Shown: positions 11,923 through 23,432, counted from the first letter of the stretch. The stretch: DNA of 64,000 nt from Lathyrus oleraceus (GCF_024323335.1 NC_066582.1:92128944-92192943), one strand, 5' to 3'. The notes: generated from the letters alone by a model not told the origin. Translations and numbers: made by a program.

Positions 11923-12390
11923 TACGTAGGCAGGAGATGAGATGATCTCTCCGGGCGCCTTTTTTCTTCTTCAACCCCTTGCGTGTGTTCGGAGTCTGAC
12001 GTAAGTCCAGCGATTGGCAGTTGGTTTCCTGTGTCTTGTTTGCTCGTTGGAGTCTGACGTAAGTCCAGCGATTGGCAGTTGGTTTCCTGTGTGTGCGTTT
12101 GTTGGTTCGGAGTCTGATGTAAGTCCAGCGATTGGCATTCGGTTTCCATGTTTGCCTGTTTGTGTGGAGTCTGACGTAAGTCCAGCGATTGGTAGTCGGT
12201 TTCCTGTTTGTGTTTTGTTTGGCGTGCGTTAGCCGAGCTACGAGTGCTCTGATTCTTCTCTGGTTAGAGAAGATACGTATGCATAGGATGCGACGTCCTA
12301 GCGAGCACGTTTTCCCCGGTCCCGAACTACGTCGACTCTGATGTCTGTGCCTGACAGACTACGTAGGCCCAGGATGCGATATCCTGCCGA
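11923..12390 (+). repeat. Three TACGTA-plus-hairpin modules
   Basis: TACGTAGGCA at 11923, TACGTATGCA at 12274 and TACGTAGGC at 12360. The second is followed by AGGA...TCCT (12285-12299) and the third by CAGGAT-GCGAT-ATCCTG (12370-12386), a perfect 6-bp stem; both then run into GCGAG/CCGAG. The first is followed by the imperfect gagatga-gatgatctctc. The GGTACGTAGGCA block is also present in the U5 part of all other LTRs here. Confidence 0.7.
11991..12206 (+). repeat. Four-unit tandem repeat in Ogre II LTR
   Basis: Units start at 11991, 12049, 12109 and 12166 (spacing 58, 60, 57). Each begins ggagtctgacgtaagtccag, followed by cgattggcagt and ggtttcc. The core 'taagtcca...attggc...' recurs in the degenerate arrays of LTR A/B and of the antisense LTR. 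Confidence 0.92.
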
Positions 12391-12683
12391 GTTAGTTTCT
12401 CTTGTTTTCTGTGTTTCCTTCCAGCCTTGTGTGGTGTTTGAGCAGTTTTAGGAACCTTATCCTTTCTTTTGTGCGTGGATGCCGTCGAGTACGACGGATG
12501 CGTAGGGGTGCTAATACCTTCCCTTCGCATAACCGACTCCCGATCCCATCTCTCTTTGGTCGCGAGACCATGTCTTTTCCAGGTTTACTTCGAGCGTTTC
12601 CTTTCCCTCTTTTGGGATAAATAACGCGCGGTGGCGGCTCTGTTGTTTCGTTTTCCCGCCGGTTTTTCGCGTAATGCGACAGC

Positions 12684-12701
12684 TGGCGACTCTGTTGGGG
12701 A
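12684..12701 (+). other. Primer-binding site, Ogre II
   Basis: TGGCGACTCTGTTGGGGA, two bases after the LTR end. It has one difference (T for C at position 12) from the PBS of the other elements here. Confidence 0.92.
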
Positions 12702-13504
12702 CAGAGAAGTTGACCACTTGCTGGTCCATCTTCCCTAAGCGAGTCTCTCCTAGCGCTCTCTAGAATAGGGTTTGGTTGCTTTTGCTGTTTCATTTATTGC
12801 ATTCATTTATTTATTGCTTGCATTTATGTTTGCATTTATGTTTGCATTCATCATCTGTTCATCTGGCTGTGCTGTGTTTGTCTCTCTGTTGGGGTGGGAG
12901 TTACATGAGGTAAAAGGCCCAATACCCAGGCTATGAGTGAAATCTAGGACACCTAGGAATAGAGTGATTCATGGGAAGCGGGTGGTATTGCGCCACTTAG
13001 CGGAACATTGATATCACGAGCAGTTCAAACTCTGATGGGGTATCGTCGTTACATACTTCGGGTGTGTATATGATGATATTCTATGAAAGGGTTATTTATG
13101 CTGCGTTTCTCTTGACCTTACCCTGGCCTAGACGACACCCGTGAGTGCGGAGGGAATGATCATTATTACAGGTACAGTTGGTGACTCGTCGGTGACTTGT
13201 TGATGACTTGTGATCCTATTGGTGACTATTGGTTCAGAATTTTTGGGGTCTCAGATGACTTTGGGTTTCAGATGAATTTATGGTTCCGAGTTCAAGTCGA
13301 AGCTTCGATCCTGTGCTCCGAGATACACAGCCAGCCAGTCTTGTCTGCATCATTTGCATCATAGCATGTTTATTTTCAAAAAAATAATAATGCAATAAAA
13401 AAATGAAAAAATCAAAGAAAAAAGAAAAAAAGAAAAGAAAAAAAGCTAATCTCTGCATGCATATCATTTCTCAGGTTCATTCAGGAGTCTATTCATTGAT
13501 AGAG
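12702..13504 (+). other. Ogre II leader
   Basis: Untranslated stretch between PBS and ORF1. It holds repeated 'atttatgtttgcatt' near 12819-12850 and an A/G-rich low-complexity tract at 13376-13446 just upstream of ORF1. The 13-bp leader inverted repeat seen in Ogre I and the non-autonomous elements is not evident here. Confidence 0.7.
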
Positions 13505-15100
13505 ATGGCAACTGGTCCCGTGTTGAAGCGGAAGACTTGCTCCTACAGCTTTCACCGTGAGCCTCTGATGTCTCTGATAGAGTTGAGCAACCTTGTGACC
13601 AGTGGTAATCAGAAGGTGTTCGTGGAACAGTATGGGGATTTGTTGACACTATTGAAGATAGCGGTGGATCCAGTGCCGTTGCAGACTCTTCTACAGTTTT
13701 ACGACCCAGAGCTCTGATGCTTCACATTTCAGGATTATCAACTAGCTCCTACTCTTGAAGAGTACTCCATTCTGATGAGTGTCCCGATCCGGTATCAGGT
13801 TCCTTTCTTGGATGTGCCTAAGGAGGTTGACTTCAGAGTTGTTGCTAGAGCTCTCCATTTGGGTATCAAAGAAGTCAGTGATAATTGGAAGTCCAGTGGG
13901 GATATGGTAGGGTTGCCTTTGAAGTATTTGTTGAGGATTGCTAGAGAAGAAGCAAAGAAGGGAAATTGGGAAGCCTTTCATGCTCAGTTGGCCATCATGA
14001 TCTATGGGATTGTCCTATTCCCGAGTATGCCCAACTTTGTGGATTATGCTGCTGTCACCATATTTCTTGGAGAAAACCCGGTTCCTACTTTGTTAGCTGA
14101 CACTTACTATGCTATTCACAGTAGGCATGGTAAGGGTGGAGCTATCAGATGCTGTCTTCCGTTGTTGCTCAGATGGTTCTTGTCTCTCCTGCCAGTCAGT
14201 GGACCTTTTGTGGATGCTCAAAGCACTTATAAGTGGACTCAGAGGGTTATGTCTCTTACCTCTTATGATATCAGGTGGCAGTCTTACCGGATGGATGTGC
14301 GTAATGTCATTATGAGTTATGGAGAATTTCGTAATGTGCCACTTGTGGGGACTAAGGGTTGCATCAATTACAATCCAGTTCTTTCTCTTCGCCAGTTGGG
14401 GTTTGTGATGAATGGAAGACCACTTGAGGCTGGGATAGCTGAAAGTGTGTATTGTGAGAAGCGGAGTGACCCTGTTAGTTTGGAGCGAGTAAGAAGAGCT
14501 TGGAAGACCATTGGTGTCAAGGATGGAGCTGTTTTAGGGAAGAAGTTTGCCATTGCTATGCCCAACTACACTGATTGGGTCAAGAAGAGAGTGGAGACTT
14601 TGTTGTTGCCCTATGATAGGATGGAGCCCTTGCAAGAACAACCACCTTTGATTCTTGCTGAGAGTGTACCTGCTGAGCAGTACAAACAAGCCTTGATGGA
14701 GAACCGTAGGTTGAAAGAGAAGGGGAAAGATACCCAGATGGAGCTCTACAAAGCCAAAGCTGATAAATTGAACTTGGCTCATCAACTCAGAGACGTGCAG
14801 AGTGTAGATGTTTCTAGACTGAAGGGTAAGAAGAGATCTTATGAAGAGATGGAGGCCTTGTTGAATGCAGAACATCGTGAATGTCTGAGGTTGCAGAGAG
14901 TTGAAGCCAATTATCAGAAGAAGATAAGAGACCTGGAGAAGCAACTTAGAGACAAAGACATCCAGCTGAAGAAGGAAGTAGACTTGAGACGTGCATCAGA
15001 GAGCCAACTTGGAGGAGAAGTTGTGGAGCTCAGAAGACAACTGAAGGAGAAGCTCACTCCTTTGCCAGAATGTTCAGAGTGTGACCTCTTGATAGACTAG
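13505..15100 (+). pseudogene. Ogre II ORF1, one in-frame stop
   Basis: The extra ORF upstream of gag, about 531 codons from ATG 13505 to TAG 15098-15100, DUF7745-like and of unknown role. A single TGA at 13715-13717 (codon 71) interrupts an otherwise open frame, where the Ogre I homologue has an ordinary residue just before CFTF. A CGA-to-TGA change at a CpG explains it simply. After the stop follow CFTFQDYQLAPTLEEY, the hydrophobic GIVLFPSMPNFVD segment, INYNPVLSLRQLGF, and from about residue 390 a long Glu/Lys/Leu-rich coiled coil (14690-15060). The region matches ORF1 of Ogre I from end to end. The start is chosen because the conserved N-terminus (MATGPVLKRKTCSYSF) begins here, although the frame is open farther upstream through a Lys-rich low-complexity run. 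Confidence 0.88.
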
Positions 15101-15478
15101 TGTTAGTACTTGAAGACGCTCATTCCTGAAAGCCATTTGTCTTAGCTTGTATCTTTGTTGTGTATGTTGAGAATCACCTCCAGGCTTGTTGGATGGGATT
15201 CATTGTTGTACTCCGATTATTTGGATCTTTGTTGATATTGTTGTATGATCCTTGTTGCTCTTATCTATGGATGAGGTTGTTGGTTTCACCTTGTGCTCAT
15301 TACCCTTGTGTAGCTTGTTGTGTTGTGTATTGCAGGGTTGCCATTTCTTGAAGATGAATTGGGCTCTTGAACGCCTGAGAAATGAACATATCATGTGCAT
15401 CATACGCATCATTAGCATCATACACATATCATTTTGCATAACAGGTGTTCTTGTTCGTGACTTCTCATTCTGGTTCCT
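15101..15478 (+). other. Spacer between ORF1 and gag of Ogre II
   Basis: Non-coding T/G-rich spacer. No conserved frame and no clear structure seen. Confidence 0.6.
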
Positions 15479-18400
15479 GTGTCAGGCAGGATAGCTGATC
15501 AACGACCGCACCGCTACTCAACCAGATTGAATCATCAGAGGAATATGGACCAGGTTCAAGCAGAATTGGCTGAGATGAGGGCTAACATGGCCCAATTTAT
15601 GACAATGATGCAAGGGGTTGTTCAGGGGCAAGAGGAGCTGCGTGCCTTAGCCCATAGACAGGAAGCTGTAATTCCACCATCCAACCGTGCTTCACCAGTG
15701 GGTGTCCCGGTTCATGAGAATGTTGTTGTTGCTGCTCCCGCCAATGACTATGCTGTAGGGGATGAATTGAGGGGTATCAGAATCAACGGACAACCTCTTG
15801 CTGCAGAGACTGTTAATGCCAGAGCTGCCCGGGCTCCGATTCGCCATCCTGCTCCCTTGGTTGACAGGCAGGAGGACATGCTCACTCTGCTCAGTGAAGA
15901 TGATGATGTAGTGAGAGTTGAGGAGAGGGACCGTAAAGTTGATGCCCTTGCTGAAAAAATCTGAGCTATGGAATGTCAGAACTCCCTTGGTTTTGATGTG
16001 ACCAACTTGGGTCTGGTGGAAGGTTTGAGGATCCCCTATAAATTCAAAGCACCCTCATTTGATAAATACAACGGTACTTCTTGCCCTCGTACCCACGTGC
16101 AGGCGTATTATCGGAAGATCTCTGCTTACACAGATGACGAGAAAATGTGGATGTACTTCTTCCAGGATAGCTTGTCTGGGGCTTCCTTGGATTGGTACAT
16201 GGAGCTTAAGAGAGTTTCTATCCGATGCTGGAGAGATCTGGGTGAGGCCTTCTTGAGGAAGTATAAACATAACATGGACATGGCGCCGAGCCGGACTCAG
16301 TTGTAGAGTCTTTATCAGAAATTTGGAGAGAGCTTCAAGGAGTACGCCCAGAGGTGGCGTGAGTTGGCTGCACGAGTACAACCCCCTATGCTGGAGAGGG
16401 AGTTGACTGATATGTTCATCGGTATATTACAAGGTGTATTCATGGATCGAATGGGAAGCTGCCCGTTTGGTATTTTCTCAGATGTTGTAATCTGTGGGGA
16501 GAGGACAGAAAGCCTGATCAAAGCTGGAAAGATTCAGGATGTGGGTTCCTCGTCTTCCAAGAAACCGTTTGCTGGGGCACCTCGCAGGAGAGAGGGTGAA
16601 ACCAATGCGGTGCAACACCGAAGGAGTACAAACAGAGGGCAATATCGCCAGGTTGCTGCTGTAACAATTCCGGCACCTCAACCTCGTCAACAACAGCAAT
16701 AGAGAGTTCAACAACAACCGCCACAACAACAACAACAACAGCAACGTCTGTATCAGCCTAGGCAGAGGATGCCTGATCGACGTTTTGATCCGTTGCCAAT
16801 GACCTATGCTGAGTTGCTGCCTGAGTTGCTCAGATTGGGATTCGTGGAGTTGCATACTATGGCTCCGTTGACAAAAATACCACCTGGGTATGATGCCAAC
16901 GTCCGATGTGATTTCCACTTTGGTGCACCAGGGCACCACATTGAGAACTGCCGGGCTTTTCATCATAAGGTCCAGGACCTAATTGACGCTAAAACTATCA
17001 ATTTTGCTCCTATGCCGAATGTTGTAAATAACCCTATGCCTCCGCCTGGTTTGCACAGAGTGAACAATTTGGAAGATGGTAAAGCTGAAGATTTGGTGGT
17101 CAGTGTTGAAGATGTGCAGACTCCGTTGATTGTTGTGAAAGACCGTTTGTTGAATGGAGGTGTATTCCCGGGTTGTGATCGAGACTGCTCAGATTGTGCT
17201 AGTTCAGAGAATGGTTGTGATCAGTTGAGGGCTGGTATTCAGAATTTGATTGACGAGGGCTGTTTGCAATTCAGTCGGGCTGTTAGAGATCGTGGGGTGG
17301 TGTCAACCGTCACTATCTATTTCAAACTGTCCGAGGGACGTGGTCAGAGAACTGGTAGTGCGCCTACAACTGTTGGTACCCCTGTTACCATTTCTGCTCC
17401 CGTGACTGTCAGTGCTCCAACTACCATCGTTGCTTCGGGAAGAAGGCCGGTTGAGAATAGTAGGGCTGTGCCGTGGAAGTATGACAATGCTTACCGCAGC
17501 AATCGAAGGGCTGAAAGTCAGGTCAGGCCAGTGACTTAGTCTCTTGTGACAATTGGTGTGACTGGTAGGACTCCTGTGATTGCAAGTCCAGTTGCGGACA
17601 ATGTTGGGGGACCCGGAGGTTTCACCAGAAGTGGTCGCTTGTTTGCTCCGCAACCGTTGAGAGATAACAATGCCGAGGCTTTTGCCAAAGCCAAAGGTAA
17701 ACAGGTTGTAGTTGATGAAGAACCAGCTCAGAAGGAGGCGCCTGAGGGTTCGTTTGAGAAGGACGTGGAGGAGTTCATGAAAATAATTAAGAAGAGCGAC
17801 TACAAGATTGTAGATCAATTGAATCAGACTCCGTCCAAGATTTCTATCCTCTCATTGCTCTTGTGCTCTGAGGCACATCGTAATGCCCTGTTGAAGATGC
17901 TGAATCTGGCTTACGTGCCTCAAGAGATCTCTGTCAACCAGTTGGAGGGCGTGATTGCTAATGTGAGTACCAGGCATGGTGTGGGGTTCATAGATTTAGA
18001 TCTGACGCCTGAAGGACGTAACCATAACAAGGCCCTGCATATCACTATGGAGTGCAAAGGAGCAGTGTTGTCTCACGTTTTGGTAGACACTGGCTCTTCG
18101 TTGAATGTGCTGCCTAAGAAGATTCTGGGTAAGATTGATGTTGAAGGGGTTGTGCTCACTCCGAGTGATCTGATTGTGCGTGCATTTGATGGATCCAAAC
18201 GGTCTGTTTTTGGTGAAGTCACCTTGCCGGTGAAGATTGGCCCGGAGGTATTCGACATTATCTTCTATGTGATAGACATCCAGCCAGCATATAGTTGCTT
18301 ATTGGGGCGTCCTTGGATTCACGCAGCTGGGGCAGTTTCGTCAATCTCCACCAGAAGTTGAAGTATGTCTGGAACGGTCAAATCGTGACTGTGTGTGGTG

Positions 18401-18864
18401 AAGAAGATATTCTGGTGAGTCACCTATCCTCTTTCAAGTATGTAGAGGTGGATGGTGAGATCCATGAAACTTTATGCCAGGCGTTCGAGACCGTTGCTCT
18501 TGAGAGGGTGGCTTTTGCTGAGCAAAAGAAGCCAGGTGCCTCGATTGCATCGTACAAGCAGGCAATGGAGGTTGTCAACTCTGGCAATTCGGAAGGCTGG
18601 GGCAAGATGGTGGATTTGCCTGTTAAAGAAGATAAGTTTGGAATTGGCTATCAACCTCTGTAGGCGGAGCAGGGTGTGCAGACAGGTCCGGGTACCTTTA
18701 CCAGTGCTGGGCTGATGAATCACGGTGACGTCTTTGCAGCCAGTAGTGAAGATGGTGACAGTGATTGTGATCTGGACAACTGGGTTCGCCCGCGTGCACC
18801 AGGGGAGTCGATCAACAACTGGACAGCAGAAGATGTGGTCCAAGTTACTCTTCAAACAGAGTAA
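15479..18864 (+). pseudogene. Ogre II gag-protease, multiply broken
   Basis: One frame runs from ATG 15479 (MSGRIADQRPHRYSTR) through gag and aspartic protease. Order: an N-terminal coiled region; the gag core with DWYMELKRVSIRCWRDLGEA (16190-16250) and EYAQRWRELAARV (16340-16378); a Gln-rich linker (16670-16745); a zinc-knuckle-like CDFHFGAPGHHIENC (about 16908-16952) in which the second Cys is His; a Ser/Thr/Pro-rich stretch; and the retropepsin-like VLVDTGSSLNVLPKK with catalytic Asp at 18086-18088. Gag forms the particle and the protease matures it. Breaks: TGA 15962-15964, TAG 16304-16306, TAG 16700-16702, TAG 17537-17539, a one-base deletion near 18343 and TAG 18661-18663. The natural TAA at 18862-18864 lies at the intron donor, as in other Ogres, so splicing would fuse protease to RT. 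Confidence 0.92.
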
Positions 18865-19103
18865 TTTTCTTTTGTTTTTCATTTTGCATAAAACCCTACG
18901 TTCTGCCCAAGGCGTAGTGGTTCATTGTAGGGCCTCATCATGTTTTTCAATGATATCATTAATAAAGGACGTTTTGCAAACAATTTTGTGATCCCTGTCT
19001 TTCTATTTTGTTTTCATTTTTTAAAACAATAAAAATGGCAATGTTTTTGTTTTTTTGGGACTTTCTTGAACTCTTTTTCTAAAACAAAGCATTAAACATG
19101 CAG
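18861..19103 (+). other. Protease/RT intron of Ogre II
   Basis: The donor GTAATT begins at 18861, immediately before the TAA stop, and the acceptor ATGCAG ends at 19103, giving 243 bases. Removing it takes out the stop and keeps phase: exon 1 ends with two bases of a codon and exon 2 supplies the third, then seven codons lead into the frame containing ATG 19126. A partially spliced intron at exactly this place is a known Ogre feature. Splicing itself is not demonstrated by the sequence. Confidence 0.82.
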
Positions 19104-21058
19104 AAGTGATCTCACGGAATCCACTATGAACAGTTCTGTTATGGCTCAGTATGATTTCAATAATCCCATCTACCAAGCTGAAGAGGAGAGTGAGGAAGAC
19201 TGTGAACTCCCTAGAGAATTGGTCAGATTGTTGAAGCAAGAGGAGAGGGTCATCCAACCTCATCAGGAAGAGTTGGAGATTGTCAACCTTGGTACTGAGG
19301 ACGCCAGAAAAGATATTAAGATCGGGGCTGCTTTGAAGGAAGATGTCAAGAGCAGGTTGATCGAGATGCTGAGAGAGTATGTGGAGATATTCACCTGGTC
19401 GTATCAAGATATGCCTGGGTTGGATACCGATATTGTGATGGATAGATTACCTCTCAGAGAAGAGTGTCCTTCAGTCAAGCAGAAGCTTCGCAGAACTAGT
19501 CCGGACATGGCGGTTAAGATCAAGGAAGAGGTTCAAAAGAAGTTCGATGCGGGTTTCTTGTCAGTGACCACTTATCCGCCGTGGGTGGCCAACATCGTTC
19601 CCGTGCCGAAGAAGGACGGCAAAGTTAGGATGTGTGTCGATTACCGGGATTTGAATAGGGCGAGTCCGAAAGATGATTTCCCATTACCTCACATTGATGT
19701 ATTGGTTGATAATACGACTCAATCCTCGGTTTTCTCTTTCATGGATGGTTTTTCTGGGTATAATCAGATTAAGATGGCGCCAGAAGACATGGAAAAGACG
19801 ACATTCATTACACCTTGGGGCATGTTCTGCTATAAGGTAATGCTATTTGGGCTGAAGAATGCCGGTGCTACCTATCAGAGGGCTATGACGACTCTCTTTC
19901 ATGACATGATGCACAAAGAGATTGAAGTGTACGTGGATGATATGATTGCAAAGTCGCAGACAGAAGAGGGGCACCTGGTAAATTTGCAGAAGTTGTTTGA
20001 CAGACTGAGAAAGTTCAAACTGAGGCTGAATCCGAACAAGTGTACGTTAGGTGTGAGATCTGGGAAGCTGTTAGGCTTCATTGTTAGTGAGAAAGGGATT
20101 GAGGTTGATCCAGCGAAAGTCAAAGCTATTCAAGAGATGCCTGAACCGAAAATAGAAAAGCAGGTTTGTGGGTTTTTAGGGAGATCGAACTACATTGCAA
20201 GGTTTGTATCTCACCTAACTGCCACGTGTGAACCGATATTCAAATTGCTAAGAAAGAATCAAGCAATCAGGTGGAATGATGACTGTCAGAAAGCTTTTGA
20301 CAAGATAAAAGAGTATTTACAGAAACCTCCAATCCTTATACCTCCAGTTCCTGGGAGATCGCTGATAATGTACCTATCAGTGATTGAGAACTCGATGGGG
20401 TGTGTATTGGGACAGCATGACGAGTCTGGTCGAAAAGAGCATGCCATATACTACCTTAGCAAAAAGTTTACCGACTGTGAAATCAAATATTCACAGCTTG
20501 AGAAAACTTGATGTGCTTTGGCCTGGGCTGCTCGCCGACTGAGGCAGTATATGTTGAACCATACCACTTTGTTGATTTCTAAGATGGATCCAGTGAAGTA
20601 CATATTTGAGAAGCCGGCTCTCATCGGACGTGTTGCCCGTTGGCAGATGATCTTAACAGAATATGATATCCAGTACACGTCACAGAAGGCCATCAAAGGT
20701 AGTATTCTGTCAGACTACCTTGCCGAGCAGCCAATTGATGACTATCAGCCGATGATGTTTGAATTCCCTGATGAGGACATCATGTATTTGAAGATGAAAG
20801 ATTGTGAAGAGCCTCTTGTCGAGGAAGGACCGGATCCTGATAACAAGTGGACATTGATGTTTGATGGGGCCGTGAATGTGAATGGCAACGGTGTTGGTGC
20901 AGTGCTTATCAATCCTAAAGGTGCTCATATACCTTTTTCTGCCAGATTGACTTTTGACGTCACCAACAATGAGGCTGAGTATGAGGCTTGTATCATGGGG
21001 ATAGAAGAAGCCATCGATCTGAGGATCAAAACACTTGATATTTTTGGAGATTCCGCTC
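19104..21058 (+). pseudogene. Ogre II RT-RNase H, cut by insertion
   Basis: Exon 2 polyprotein. RT spans about 19510-20150 with VPKKDGKVRMCVDYRDLN, FMDGFSGYNQIKMAPED and the active-site YVDD at 19930-19941. The gypsy-type RNase H follows (about 20330-20650). The second, archaeal-type RNase H follows (WTLMFDGAVN near 20850, NEAEYEA near 20968, FGDS near 21045), a dual arrangement typical of the Tat/Ogre lineage. A TGA at 20509-20511 breaks the frame inside the first RNase H. At 21059 the LTR of another element interrupts the second RNase H just after the GDS motif. Integrase and the 3' end are therefore missing from this side and should lie beyond the nested insertions. Confidence 0.95.
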
Positions 21059-21474
21059 TGTAAGACCCCAATTTTGGCCCTAAGATCCCTCATGGCCTAT
21101 ATCATATCATATCATGGCCTCAAGGATCATTGCATGCCCTAGCTTCCCTCCTAGTGGGTGGGTCACCTTGTGAGTGTGGTTCTTGATCACCAAGCATGTA
21201 TTGCATTTGTATATCATTTCTCTTCATCTATTTGTTAACCAAAAGTACAAAAATATTGTCATCTAACCATGTTACTTGCAGCTGAAGCAATCAACAGTTA
21301 AACAGTCAAATCAGTCATTAAGCAATGGATGGTGGCCATTCTTGAAGAATTTGGGCACCATGATCATTCATCAAGAGTTCACATGAGTTGTGACATCATT
21401 TTGGATCAAGATATCAAGTGGTAGGGGCTTGGAATTCATCAGAACATGGTTCAGTCAAGCAAAACCCTAGCAAA

Positions 21475-21503
21475 GTCAACTGAAGTCAACTGTTGGTCAA
21501 CTG
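21475..21503 (+). promoter_or_regulatory. Triple GTCAACTG cluster in U3 of LTR A
   Basis: Exact GTCAACTG at 21475, 21485 and 21496, about 720 bp upstream of the TATA box; the reverse strand reads CAGTTGAC with the W-box core TTGAC. Repeated identically in LTR B (34164-34192). Confidence 0.5.
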
Positions 21504-22213
21504 TCCATTTAATCAGTGATTTGATGATGGGAATTGGTCTGAGAGGTCTCATTCATGTCCATAGAAGCTTCATATAACATCTCAAGCATCCACAGTGAAG
21601 AAAATAAAGTCAGACAAGAAATTTCCCAAAATAGAAAGTTGACATGTAATTGGAATTTGCCAAAAATGGAAACTTCTTCTCCTCAAAATTACATCATGAT
21701 ACAAGCTTCAAATGAATTTTTTCCCAACATGAAAGTTGAAGACCTTGTTCTCCCATTTCCAAAAAGTCTAAGAACACTCAATTCCCATTTATGGTTGGCA
21801 AGTTATGATCAAATCATTTTCAGAAAATTTTTGAACTTCAAAGTGGCATATCTTCCAAACCATTTGGCCAAATTGGGTGGGGTTTTTTGCTACAAGTCAT
21901 ATTTGATGCCCTCTTTCCAAATCCTTCATCACAATTTACCAAAAACTCACCAATAAAAATGGCACTTTTTGAAGTGGTTCGAATTATTTCAAGTGAGGTG
22001 AAAAAATGACTTTGCAAATTAACCATTTCTAACAACTTTTACCAATTGAGAATGATCAGAAAACATGTTTTGGACATGGTTGAGGCCCAAATTCACAGCT
22101 GTACACACACACCTTGCCATTTGAGTGAAAATTGGTCAATTAGCAAAAAGACACTTCATTAGCAATTTGGATTACCATTTCCATTAACCAGCTAATGCAA
22201 ACCTTAAACAGAG

Positions 22214-22221
22214 TATATATG
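22214..22221 (+). promoter_or_regulatory. TATA box of LTR A
   Basis: TATATATG, followed by 'tcacatttac' and, about 35 bp on, 'aaccctagcc'. The antisense LTR has a matching context. Confidence 0.6.
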
Positions 22222-22998
22222 TCACATTTACACTCTGAAAACCCTAGCCACAACTATCCAAAACAGACCAAAACTCTCTTTCTCTCAAATCTTCATTTTT
22301 GCCTTCATCTGAACTTTTCTTGGAAAAATCTCAAAGAGCTCGAGCTAGACTTGGTTTGTCCATCATTTACCAACCCTTTTGAAGCATTTTCAAGCCTCAC
22401 ATCTCAGCTGTAAAGCCATCACCGATACTGTTGCATCAAGAGCATTTCAATGGCAGTCTTTAATTTGAGCTGAGAGCAAAGTAGCTGAGCCAAAATTCTT
22501 CAACCATTCATCATTTGGAAGCTTATAGAACCACTGTTTCAGCCATTCACGACCAAATAACAACTGCAGCACAACTGTTCTTCAACTTTGGTAAATTTTC
22601 GAATCTCTCTATTCACTAAACCATGCTATGCTTTAGATAGATCTCTTTGCCATGATCATGTTAAGCTTTAAATCACTGAAAATGGTTGAGTATTTACAAA
22701 GTAATGTTGATTTAAAGATTGATGTTCATTGTTGTTTTTGCATGATGCTTCCATATTAGCTCGATTCCATGAAATTGGTTGTTAGAATGTTGATGAGTGT
22801 TGTTTGATGAGTCGAATGCCATGCTTATTGTTCAATTTTGTGACAAATTTTTTTTCACGATTGCTGAAGAAGATGATGATGTCCTGTAGCTTCACAAACC
22901 CTAATGCCATGCCCAGAATTCTTGTCCTGTTCGTGTTTGGCTTTTGTCTTGCATGTTTTTCACTGTTTTATTGCTCTTGACGAATCACAGGCCAGCAC

Positions 22999-23033
22999 GT
23001 CACTAAGTGAAACGCAGAGTTTCACTTAGTGAC
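22999..23033. repeat. 15-bp-arm palindrome in LTR A
   Basis: GTCACTAAGTGAAAC (22999-23013), spacer GCAGA, GTTTCACTTAGTGAC (23019-23033); the arms are perfect. It lies about 785 bp after the TATA box. The same structure is at 35687-35721 in LTR B, and a shorter relative is in Ogre II at 9714-9730. Confidence 0.92.
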
Positions 23034-23432
23034 CACCAATATTACCAAAATGCCACCGGTCCCTTATTAAATCCATTAATTCATATCATTTCTCAATAAT
23101 TATTTCATTTTTGATCACAATCTTACAAAATTCATATCACCTTCATTTTTGATCCAAAATTCATGGGACTTTTTGCAAATTGTTCATCTTGATCTCTAGT
23201 TTTTTATCATGATTTTTACAGAATTTTTGCATGAATGGATTTTTAATTGTGCTAGGGTTTGTGACATGTGCTCATTTTATGTATGTTTTACCAAATCAAT
23301 TGTAAAATGATGATGCTTTATCCAATGCCTTTGAAATATTTTGAGCTTAAACTAGACACATTCATGGTGATTTTGGTGTAGAGTTTGTGAATTTATCATT
23401 GCTGGTTTGTGAGTTATGATTTTTTGAATTAG

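Larger units (their letters stand above)
7919..12681 (+). mobile_element. Ogre II 5' LTR (4763 bp)
   Basis: It starts TGTAGCACCTCAAATTTG at 7919, directly interrupting the antisense RNase H frame, and ends in CA at 12681, two bases before a PBS. U3 carries GTCAAC repeats near 8196. A TATA box lies at 8912. Downstream there are palindromes, a four-unit tandem repeat and three TACGTA-associated hairpins. The five bases before it, CACTT (7914-7918), are the predicted target-site duplication; the matching copy would lie beyond the window. Short open frames inside are not conserved in other LTRs and are not called. Confidence 0.93.

Noticed and set aside
11655..12149. 164-codon minus-strand frame with repeated QSLDLRQTP-like words
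   Set aside because: This is the translation of the four-unit tandem repeat in the Ogre II LTR, antisense to transcription.
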